In this document: piece by piece, positions 39,445-51,400 of the stretch
How the letters are laid out: every line of letters starts with the position of its first letter
Position numbering within the stretch: position 1 is the first letter of the stretch
Assembly (NCBI GenBank): GCA_963995525.1
Contig: OZ023205.1
Span: 56,509,174 to 56,573,173, forward strand
From: Escarpia spicata
Taxonomy: Eukaryota > Annelida > Polychaeta > Sabellida > Siboglinidae
Direction: 5' to 3'
DNA length: 64,000 nt
Notes under the pieces: generated by a model
The model's input: only the letters and a program-made list of their open reading frames with translations
What the model was told of the DNA's origin: nothing
Databases searched by the model: none
Position numbers and translations under genes: made by a program

Positions 39445-42400
39445 TGTATGAATTTGTCATAAATGGTAACCCTACATTTATGAATGTTCTTTTGCTAGAT
39501 ATTTTACGGTAACTAGAATGAGTACCTGGCTATAGACAGTGATGGATATTTGTGTATGAATAGTGTTCGCACATTAATTGCAGCGTGGCTAAATGCTTCC
39601 CAGAGAAGTCGAGATGGTGTTCGATTCGATTGTGGAATAAAGTGTAAAGTGCTTTGAGCAGTCCTGAGGACTGGATACTGTGCTATTTAAGAACTTACCG
39701 TTACTTTTACAATTGAGGCCACACTAGGATAGTGTCAAATTATTTTTCTAACAGTAAAGTATAGGACATTAATTCAGTTAATATGGTCACCTCTCCAGTA
39801 AGGTCACTGTAGCCCTCAAAGGTGACCTTAATAGTAAGGTACTACTGTCTTATCATTTTGAAACTAAATGTTCAAATAACCATGCAGATGCACAAAGCAG
39901 TTTGCATCTAAACATTTCTGTGGCAGCTGGTTTTAAGAAAAATCACAATATCAGTGTTTTCCCTGGTTTGTGACAAGCAAGGTGGGCCATGTCAGTGTTT
40001 TTTATCCACGTCTCCAAATGTTTGCAGAAATTGCCTCCTCAAACCATTAAGTTTTTCTCACAACCCATAATACTTGTTACATCATGATGGGTTCATTATT
40101 TAAAATTAATGCTCAGATTCACTTTGGGTGTTCAAGGTCTTAAAATGCACCTTAGCCATCAACAGGTTATTTATGAAGTGCATTATATGCGCTGTCGGTG
40201 TCTATGGGTGAGTCTGAGATGTGTAGAATACCAGAACTTGAAGTTACTGTATAGACATGGCCAAAACCAACATTACCATGATATTAAATACAATTAGTAG
40301 GCGTACTCCAACCCGCTATGTGTGCTTCGGTACTCGCTTTGCCCTCGACTCCACCTCACAGCATTTTACCGAGGGGAAACACTGCAATGGTGAAACAAGG
40401 TAACCTTCGCTCTGTGGGTTGCTATGGTTTCCCGTCATTGCAGAAATGTGTGTTAGCATGACAGGATGGATAGACTGTTTCAGCGCCAGCCAGTCTTTGC
40501 TGATAAAAGCATATTTAATTAAATGATCTTGGGCCGTTCTTCCTGTTTCCTTCGGCCTGAGTGCCGTGTTGCTTTGCGGCTTTGTTCGTCACCGTGGCTA
40601 AAATGACATATGAGAAAAATCAATAGGGTCAATGCATTAAGGTGCATTGGCGTTACCGTGAAATTTATTCGCTCATTCCCAGTCGCATTCTTTATGCCAT
40701 TTCGAGATTAATGTCACATGGGCACAAATAAAATGGCAGCCGAGATTGCTTTAATTAAACTGGCATCTCATCACATAAATAGAATAAACGACGTACTGGC
40801 GAGGCGCTGTGTGCGTGCGTGCGAAAGTCGGAGTATTAGGCTCAGTTCAGTCACTCGAGGCAGTTGGTTGGAGGAGGGCGTTTACTGCAGAGTCAGCATG
40901 TAAGTACGCGTGACTTCTTTGTCTTCAATCTAACTGTCTTATTCATAATCATATTCTTCTTCCTTCCATTCAGATAAGTTTTCTGGTTTCTGTTCATAGC
41001 TAGGTTCAGGGATGACTTTGGTTTGGTCGTTCGTCATATGCTGCTCTGATTTTTTAAGTACCCGGCGTAGTTCAGTGTGATAGGTCTGTGATATAAGCAC
41101 TCGTTAACTTTTTCAGTGATTTCGGTGGTATATTTGTGATTGTATATTCTAGAATTTGTTCAAAACCTGTCAGTTTTATTGCGATATCTTATAAATCATT
41201 TGACACGAATCACACCAGTGGTGTAATTAGTATATATTTTATGTTCAGTTTTATTAATTAGTGTGGGTTACCTGTGTCTATTATATGTTGACTTGTGGTA
41301 AGAATATGGCCATTCTTGTTGCCCTCCATATTGTCCCTGAAGTCTAGAGTGAAAGCAGGGTCGGTACTGATCCTTGTAAGTTGTATCCTATATTTTACCA
41401 AATTAGTTTCAAATTTACTTAAAACCTGCTTTTTATATGATCAGTCGATGTGTACAGTTAGTTGAACATATGCTCAGTCAGTCGTCAGGTATGATTAGTC
41501 ATTCCACATGATTGTACATCATGCATGGTCAGTCGTCATGCCGTGTTGTCATGCCTTGTAGTATGATCAGTCACTGTGTACAATCAGTCAATGTTTACGG
41601 TCGTTCGTAATGTACAGTCAGTCATTGTGTACAATCAGTTAATGTGAATGTGTACAATGAGTCGTCATCTCATCGTGCTATGTTGAGTAATTGTGTGTAT
41701 ATGATCACTTATTCTGTTCAACTGGTTGGTGCTGTTAATAACATGCTTAGATATTTGGTCAAAAGATTCAGTATGATACATAATGACTAGATTATTATAA
41801 ATGGAGACTGGTTGTTGTTGGAGCTGGTGATTGTGTGCTTACAAAGCCTGTTGTCGCTGGGGCTGTAGTTTGTGTGTTCTTACGGAGCCTGCTTGTTGCA
41901 GGGACTGGAATATGTGTTTTTATGGAGACAGGTTGTTGCCTGGTTGTTGTAAGTGTTGAAATTGTAAGTTGTGTGTTCTTATGGAGTCTGATTGTTACAG
42001 GGAGAGTGGTTGTTGTTGGGGCTGGAACTGTGGTGTTTGTTTGTTCTTATGGAGCCTGGATGTTGTGGGTGCTGGAACTGTGGTGTTTGTTTGTTCTTAT
42101 GGAGCATGGTTGTTGCTGGGGCTGGAACTGTGATGTTTGTTTGTTCTTATGGAGCGTGGTTGTTGCTGGGGTTGGAACTGTGGTGTTTGTTTGTTCGTAT
42201 GGAGCGTTGTTGTTGCTGGGGCTGGAACTGTGGTGTTTGTTTGTTATTATGGAGCATGGTTGTTGCTGGGGCTGGAACTGTGGTGTTTGTTTGTTCTTAT
42301 GGAGCCTGGATGTTGTGGGTGCTGGAACTGTGGTGTTTGTTTGTTCTTATGGAGCATGGTTGTTGCTGGGGCTGGAACTGTGGTGTTTGTTTGTTCTTAT

Positions 42401-45400
42401 GGAGCGTGGTTATTGCTGGGGTTGGAATTGTGGTGTTTGTTTGTTTTTATGGAGCGTTGTTGTTGCTGGGGCTGGAACTGTAGTGTTTGTTTGTTCTTAT
42501 GGAGCGTGGATGTTGTGGGTGCTGGAACTGTGGTGTTTGTTTGTTTGTTCTTATGGAGCGTGGTTGTTGCTGGGGCTGGAACTGAGGTGTTTGTTTGTTC
42601 TTATGGAGCATGGTTGTTGTTGGTGCTGGAACTGTGGTGTTTGTTTGTTCTTATGGAGCGTGGTTGTTGTTGGTGCTGTAACTGTGGTGTTTGTTTGTTC
42701 TTATGGAGTGTTGTTGTTGCTGGGGCTGGAACTGTGGTGTTTGTTTGTTCTTATGGAGCATTGTTGTTGCTGGGACTGGAACTGTGGTGTTTGTTTGTTC
42801 TTATGGAGCCTGGATGTTGTGGGTGTTGGAACTGTGGTGTTTGTTTGTTTGTTCTTATGGAGCATGGTTGTTGCTGGGGCTGGAACTGTGGTGTTTGTTT
42901 GTTCTTATGGAGCGTGGTTGTTGTTGGTGCTGGAAATGTGGTGTTTGTTTGTTCTTATGGAGTCTGGTTGTTGCAGGAGTGGGCACGGAGTATGCATCTG
43001 CGACGGAGCTGGTGTTTGTGTGGAGTGCAGGGGAGGCCGGGTGTCACACGGAGCGTGTGGACGCGGACGAGAAGCTGGAGCAGGCTGCTTGGATCACTCG
43101 CTTCAACCGGCCCGGACTACACACCATAGGTAGGGTTTTACTCTCATCATAGACTCATGTTTAAAGCAGCCTCCTCAACTAGTTTAGTCCATTACGAATA
43201 CGGTACTTTGATGTAATGTTTAGATAATATTCATGGTCGGTTTAATAAAAAAGTGCATACAAAACATAATTTGTTTTGATTAGATCTGGTGACTTATCAG
43301 AGATACATGTTGCACATTCATGTGAATATTCCAAATATTAAAAAAACACCTGATTAATTAATAAGTTAGTTGTTTGATTATTTTACTAAAACAAAACACG
43401 ATGAGACCAGCAAAAAAATGTAATTGTGGAGGCAACTTTAAGGCCAGACATGGCAGGTAGATATGATTATTTTTTACCTTGTGCAAACTGTTCAATTTTT
43501 TCTGCCCAATGCATCAAATGGATCCTACTGAGTAAAATATATTGAACTTTTTTCATATTTTTTATTGAACCCATATATAGTTATAATTCTTGAAAATCTA
43601 TGTTCTCCATAACTTTTATTGTGCAATGGTCAGAGCATTTTTTTTAATTTTGTGTTTTTATTTTTTAAATAATTTTTTGGTAAAATACAAAAAAAATCTA
43701 TTTTTTTGGCAACAAATATGGCTATGTCTTTCAAACTATTCATGATTTTAAAAAAAGTGTCTGATCATTGCACACAGTAGAATATGCTGAATGCAACACT
43801 GTAAACATTATTTATATAGCATAATTATTCCCAGAGATATCCCATTTCCAAATGCAGAAATTTGAAGAAAAATGTTTTTGAGAAAATGGCTGTCAAAGAT
43901 TGCATAATGGATTTCATTGCATGATATCGACATGCTTGATCCATGACTAAAACTCACTTAGAGGTACGTAATTGTCATAGATATTTTGATAGTATGCATA
44001 CAAAGGTATAATAATCTGGCAGAAAACCATTTTCAGTATTTTTTGTCAAAAAACACCATTTCACCTGGGGTGTCTGGCCTTAAGTCTCTATTATGTGTTG
44101 GCAGTGATAACTTGACTTCCCTTTGTTGTGCTACATGTGTGGTAGTATTGTCATTGTCCACTAGGTGCCTCCACGTGTATACTTACCTAGCCTCTTTGTT
44201 ATTTTTATTGACTGGTCTGTGAACTTATAATATATGACAATTGACAATGCAACCATGTTGTGTTCAAGGCTGGTCCATGTGTACCAATGTTCATCATTGT
44301 GCGGACGTAGTGTCTCACAGATGAGTGAATGCCTCGGCATGTCATTTCCAGATGTGCCTGTCTTGCGCTATCCTCTGCCAGTTGGTGCCCTTCCAGTACT
44401 CGTCTAGTTCGTCTCTCCGCCATCTCGCCAGTCTTCCTCTAGATCGTTTCCCTTCGTAAGGTCTCCAGGTGGTGATACGTGATGTCCATCGGTTATCTCG
44501 TAGTCTGTTGATGTGCCCTGCCCAGGTCCACTTCTGTCTTCTGATTTGTTTTATCACGTCTATGACCTTTGTCTTCTCTCTTACCCAGATGTTTGGTTTT
44601 CTCTCCCGATATGTGATTTTTAACATACTTCTTTCCAACTTTGTTTGTGTGACTGGTAGGTTGTCACCAATGCTAACACTGTCTTAATTGCCCCAGATCT
44701 ATTGTGTGTCTATGAGAGCACATTGACAGTACCACTATTCTCTCTGTAATTTGTTGTCTCCCTCTTGCAGACATCCACGTGTCCAACCTGCTGTCCAACA
44801 TCAGCCTCCAAGTGAATGTGACAGTGGTCAGTGCCGTGCCCTCTGACCTCCAGCTGTCCCTGATCACCCAGGATGACAAGCTGCCTACGTGTGTGTCCGG
44901 CCAGGCCAGGGAGGAAGTGACCAGTGTCTCAGTCTTCAGGGGCATTCCCGTCGTCTTCGAAGCGTCTGTTGCCACGGGAACCAACCTGACGTTTGAGTGG
45001 ACATTCAGCGATGACCCGGACAGAGGACAGAGTGTCGAGAAGATGTGGTGTGAGGGTCGCAACTGCTCCACTAGCACAATGGTACGTCACTAAAACTGTT
45101 AACTATTTACCGCGCAAACAAGCCAAAAGTGCCCAATTCCTCATACGTGCAATCGAGCCAAAAGCGCCCAGGAAACTCACCCCTCCTAGGGTTTTCGTTT
45201 ACTGCGATCAGATTCTTCTTTTACACTAACTAGCCTGGGCCGCATTCAGAGTTCTCGCCGCACAGCGACGTCGTGGTTCGCCGCCAGAAATTGAATGGTT
45301 ACATTTTATGTACCGCAAAGTTCGCCGCATTCAAAATGGACGCTACTGATTTCGAATGTGTTTTTCGATGCAAATGCACCTTCGCTGCCAATAGGAACAC

Positions 45401-48400
45401 TTAGGTTTTGTAAAAAGCTCAACTTGTCAAATGTCAGTACGAACTGAAGCTCTCAAAAGCACTCCCAATACCGTTAAAAAACGATACTCATTGAATGCGA
45501 AACTAATAACGGTGTCCATCACTGGAAATGCTCTGGCATGGCACGTGTCGTGGCGTTAGCATGACGTAATGTTGAATGGCAAAATCAACTTCCTGGGCCA
45601 AAAGCGACATCACGGTGCGGCGGCAAACTCTGAACACGGTCCATGTCAAATTGGTGACCTAGATTCTATAGATTACTGAACATTCTTCAGGATAGTTCGT
45701 TTTCAAATTCGAAACTTTCATTTTTCATATCCAAGAATCATGTTAAATTACCTGGTAGAGGCTTTCGTTGACGTGTCACGTCGACTTCATCAGTACCTAT
45801 GACGCTGAATGACGTCATCGTACACGTGAGGCAGTTCGTAATTGAAGTTGTCAGAACCCTTATGAACAGGTGTGAGACAATAACTTCGGAGGAGGGGGAC
45901 AAGAAAGAAGAGGTGGAACACCTGAGAGGAGCTCTAAGAGTATGTGGCTATCCGTCGTGGGCCTTGAAAAAGGCGACAGATAGCAGTAAGAAGAAAAAGA
46001 CCAACAAAAAGACTAAGGACAAAAACTATCGGAGCCAAGTAGTCATCCCATACATAGAGGGGGTATCGGAGAGAGTACATCGAGTACTGAAAAAATATGG
46101 AGTAGCAACGGCCATGCGTCCCCACACCACCCTCAGACACCTGTTGGTACATCCCAAGGACAAAGTACAGCTAGAAGAACAGGGCGAACTGGTGTACCAA
46201 ATACCGTGCAAGAATTGTGGTGGGGAATACATTGGGGAGACAGGAAGACTACTCAAAACAAGACTGGAGGAACACAGAAAGGACGTAGACAACACGAAAA
46301 ATGAGAAATACACAAGGAGCGGAAAAAAAAGATTGATGTCTACCATCAATAAATCCGCCCTTACAGACCATGCGACAACTGAAAACCATATCATAGACTG
46401 GGAGGGAGTGAAAATTGTTGACAAAGAACCCAACAGAAGAATTCGGCAAATCAAGGAAGCCATCTGGATCAGAAAAACCCAAACACCCATCAACAGAGAC
46501 GAGGGCAATTACGAACTGCCTCACATGTACGATGACGTCATTCAGCGTCATAGGTACTGATGAAGTCGACGTGACATGTCAACGAAAGCCTCTACCAGGT
46601 AATTTAACATGATTCTTGGATATGAAAAATGAAAGTTTCGAATTAGATTCTATAGAGGTCAAGAATACATGTGCTTTCGTCATCTTGTAACAGCAGTTTG
46701 CATTTGTGAAATAAGGGAGTTTATTTGGAAGGACGTTGTCATCAAAATGAACTCTGACATCGTGCAGCATTTGGCAAATTATATTATATAATTCACAATT
46801 GGTTGCCATCTTCAAATTGTCTGCCCACAGCAAGGTGTAAAATAAGGCTGTCTACCCAGCAAAGAGTTAAAAATCACAGCCCAGTTAACTTAATACTATG
46901 ACAACTATCGAGTCTTTCAAGTCTTTTTGTCAGTCTGGTGGCATCTTGCATCAAGTCTTGGCTGCCTTGTTCTACTTGATGACTCCCGGTGTTGTCATTT
47001 GGACAGTTGCTGTAGACATGACAGTGAGAAGTTGCATAGATAAATGTTTTAGTGACAGTAAACCATGTACATTCCGTTGTTTGGGTTTGATGTTCTGAAG
47101 TTATCTTTAGTTTTCACTACACCCCACAGAACCCCCAGAGTGCAACACTCCTTCAAACAACCCACTAGGATGTTAGTGTTTCTTATATTTCATGACTCCC
47201 GGCGTTGTCATTTGGACGGTTGCAAAAATGTTAATGTAGACATGACAGTGAGAAGTTACATACGATAAATGTTATGTTTTAGTGACAGTAAACCCTGTAC
47301 ATTCCATTGTTTGAGCTTATAAGAATGATAGAGAAATGGCTTAATGGTCTGCACCACTCCAGACCATATAATGATCAGACACGTTAATTTCTAGCCCAGT
47401 TTCTATTGTGTCATTATCGTGTATTGTAGCACATAACTTCTTGGAAATGCATAAAATCAAAAATAGATGAGCGAGCGAAAAATGAACAACTCGGGACATG
47501 TCAAAAATCACTCAATTCAGTGGTCGCTAGCAAACTTACGGTTCATCCAATCCCAAAAATCTTGGTACCGTTTGAAAGATTACCTTTTCATCTACGTAGT
47601 AAATAGCACGGTTGATCATGTTAAAGTATATTTTCACCATTATGTTTATCTGAAATGTGGTTGTTTTCATCCGCTTGAACTCGGCGAACGATGTTAGCGT
47701 CGGGTATTCTTCGCCATCTGTCGGCGAAACTGCACATTTCCTGTCAATCACTGCTGCGTTGCTATGGCATCGCACATGGCCGATCTCAGCAGTTGATGTT
47801 TACATGTTAAGCTCCACCCATTTTTGCATGTCAAAAAAGATAGATTAAGTTTCACCGAATGTTGGCATTACATTAGCGATCGCCGGACGCTGACAGACAG
47901 TTTGTTTACTTGTGTTTATGTCGTCTGCAAAGTGGGTGGAGTCTAAATAGCATGAAAACAAGAACTTATGAAGTATAATCACCTACTCGGTTTCTGCCCT
48001 ATCTGAGTTTCTGCCTCAATTCAATTATATAGCTGGATCTCGTATTAAATACATCTTTAGTCAGATATTTCGGACACAATGAGCAAAGGATGTCTACAAA
48101 CTTGCAACAAAATTATTTGTCTCAAATTAAAACGAGGCAAACAGGTTTTTGACATATATTTTGATAGCGAACGCAGACTACGTGACTACAGTGCACCATG
48201 TCGGTGACGATGATGTAAACAACTGTAATATTAAAATTTAGCGGACGAAATTGTAAGCAACTATTCACCCTAATCATCACAGGAATGTTAACGAACAGCC
48301 CGTGGAGTTTATACAGTGAATGCATAGCGATTTGTCGCACAGTGATGATTTTGAACACGATGAGGCAGAAACAGAGTGCTTCCGTTTGGCGTGTGAAGTG

Positions 48401-51400
48401 ATTATCGTCTTACGAATATTGTAAGTATTTAACTAAAACAACTTATTTGACGTTTCGTTTGCATTCCATTAATGCAATAAGTGGTTCTGATTAATAATAT
48501 TGATACGTTGCTGAACGATTTCAAAAAATGTTGGTGAAAACTGCATATTATGCTTGCGTAAGGCAGAAACCGAGTGGTCCAGTATACGCATGTCTGAAAC
48601 CTATGCAAATTAGAATTTGCGCTCCTATCGGTAGATGGGTGAACTTTGTCGACGAAACAAGTTGGTTCGCTGATGTGTAAAAGACTGGAAACAAAATGAT
48701 TGCAGATATGTGTGAAGATTCTTGTAGGAATTATTATCGGGAAACCACGTATGTGCTAGAATAACAGAAGGTGTAATCTTTCAAACGGTACCAAGATTTT
48801 TCGGATCGGATGAACCGTAAGTTTGCTAGCGACCACTGAACTGAGTGATTTTGGACATGTCCCGAGTTGTTCATTTTTCGCTCGCTTATCTATTTTTAAT
48901 AAAATTAATAACAAATTAAACAAGTCCATGTTAAAAAGGCCAACGTTTTCACTACACCCCACAGAACCCCCCAGAGTGCAACACCCCTTCAAACAGCCCA
49001 CTGGAATGTCAGTGTTTCCTTTATTTCTCTGCTGGACTACTGAATGATGAAAACACGTTTAGCAAGGGTGCCATAACACAATTAGAAGCTGCGATGTATA
49101 GACCCAGAATTGGCCTTCTACGTGTCTGAAATTCTCAGTGAACTGGAATATGCTATCCTCTAAATGAATCACAGGGGCCATGTGTACCTAAAAAGTTGTT
49201 AGATAATTTTCCTGTTGTGATTATTATGAATAAGTGCTCACATTTGTGTTCAGTTAAATGAATATGTATGTTTACATCAGCATCCACTGATGTATTGCAC
49301 CACCACTGCCACCTAGTGAGCAAACCTTTTCCACAAGCCAATTATATAATCGATCATCGATCTATTTGACCAAACCAATGATCGATTATAAAAATAAAAA
49401 CGGTTCCGAACACTATACAGCTGTATATTAGAAGTATGAAACGAGACACGCTGTCAGTAAAGAGGACTCGTTACAACTGATTTGCTGAGAACAGGCGCGA
49501 GCCAGACTTGCAAATGCAATCACACTTATATTTATCAAATAACAATTCTCCTTCCACAGGGTTTCATATTTCTGTCACAATTAATCTGCTTATTTCTTGA
49601 CAGCTCATCTGATTGGCTGCCAATATCGGCTGACAGATTGCCGCAATAGCACAGTTGACATTTTGTCTGGCGCTATATAGAGTCCACACAGGATGTGACC
49701 CAGTGTTTGTGGACACGAAAATGACCTTTCGAAAGAATGGATGACATTGTTCTGTTGAGTGGTGTCGCTAGATATGTCATGTTTACATATTAGGACTAGA
49801 TGGATTTATATTTTAGATTAGTCAGATTTACATATTAGGAATAGCCAGATTTCTATATTAGAACTACCGGTAGTCAGATAAATTTATATCAGAACTAGAC
49901 ATGTTTATATATTAGGACTAGTCAGATTTATATATTTAGACAAATCAGATTTGCATATTAGGACTAATCAAATTTACATGTTAGAACTACGGGTAATATG
50001 ATTTATATATCTAGACAAGTCAAATTGACATACCGGTACTAGGGACTAGTCAAATTTACATATTAGAACTGGTATGATTTATATATTAGGACTAGTCAGA
50101 TTTACATGTCATGTTTACTTAATAGAACTAGCCAGTTTATATATTTAGACTAGTCAAATTTACACACATAAGACATGTTTACATATTAGGAATAGCAAAA
50201 TGTCTGTATTAGGAGTAGTCAGATTTACATATAAGACATGTTTACATATTAGGAATAGCCAGATTTTCATATTAAAACTACCGGTAATCAGATTTACATA
50301 TTAGGACTAGTCATGCTTTTTATATTAGGAATAGCCAGATTTATATATTTAAACTAGTCAAATTTATGTATAAGATGTGTTTACATATTAGGAATAGCCA
50401 GATTTCAATATTAAGACTAGTCAGATTTACATTTTAGAACTGGTAAAACATACATATTAGAACAACATAGATGTACACAATTAGAAGTAGTCAGATTTTA
50501 CATTTTAAACATCAAATTTACATCATTAGGACTTGTCAACTTTACATTTTGGGACCAGTCAGATTTAGATTATACAACTAGCAGCGTCACATATTAATTT
50601 TGGACAGCTGGTAGTCAACTTTATTTGAAAGGGCTAGCGAGATTGACATCTTACAATTAGCCTGATTTGCATGTTAGAACTACCGGTAATCAGATTTACA
50701 TATATGAATCATTTCTGGGCAAAAATTGAGATAAATCAGTGTTTTGTTTTTGAAGAAAATCCACTCTGATTTGTGCTCAGAGAATAAATGAAAACTTCTG
50801 TATGGTATTGGAATATCTTAGGAATCAAACATCATAGCAACTCATCGCTAAAGCTGAAATATTGATTGTAGATTTCAATTATGAAATTTTGCTCTGAACT
50901 TTTAATTTTACAACTAGTGTGATTTAATAATGATGACGAACCATTGTGCGTATTTGCAGGCCAGAGTGTGTAATTCGAGTGTGTTAAAGGGAGATAGTAT
51001 CTTCCTTGTTTTGATATTTTTAATTAATATTATAAACTTCTTAAGACTACAATACATATGTTGAACATATACTACCCACAAAATTGCATTCAATAAGCCT
51101 TTGCAATTTATATTTTTCTTACATGAAATCTAAACAAAATGTTCCGATTATATAAACAACCATTGACATTGTAATAGATACCTCATGTCCAGCAGGGTCG
51201 CAGTGTTCCCACATTAAAGACAACGAATTTGGAAAACCTGTTAATACTAATAACAATAATACCCCCAGGGTGATTGTGGCGAGAGAAAAGAGGAACTGAC
51301 ACCTTTAACAGAAGTGACCACTGTGATACCAGGACTGAATGTGACGTGTGTGTCTGTGTTTGCGTGTTGTTCTCCTCCGTGCATTAGACGCTTCTCTGTA

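Larger units (their letters stand above)
45660..46655 (+). mobile_element. Truncated Penelope-like retroelement with inverted repeats
   Basis: A 12-bp direct repeat, TAGATTCTATAG, at 45660-45671 and 46644-46655 probably marks the target duplication. Inside, 139-bp inverted repeats (45706-45844 and 46506-46644, differing at only a few sites) bracket a fragment encoding the element's C-terminal endonuclease. A 34-bp stretch separates the left direct repeat from the left inverted repeat. The reverse transcriptase part is absent. Such terminal repeats are usual in Penelope-like elements. Confidence 0.85.

Noticed and set aside
40718..40903. Possible extra exon ending at CATGTAAGT
   Set aside because: No acceptor in the needed phase, no similarity to WSC or PKD sequence, and exons 4 and 5 already join in phase.
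41835..43152. Cysteine- and tryptophan-rich repeat proteins in three frames
   Set aside because: The 50-bp unit has no stop codon in any plus-strand frame. Only the last 51 codons of one frame (exon 5) are real.
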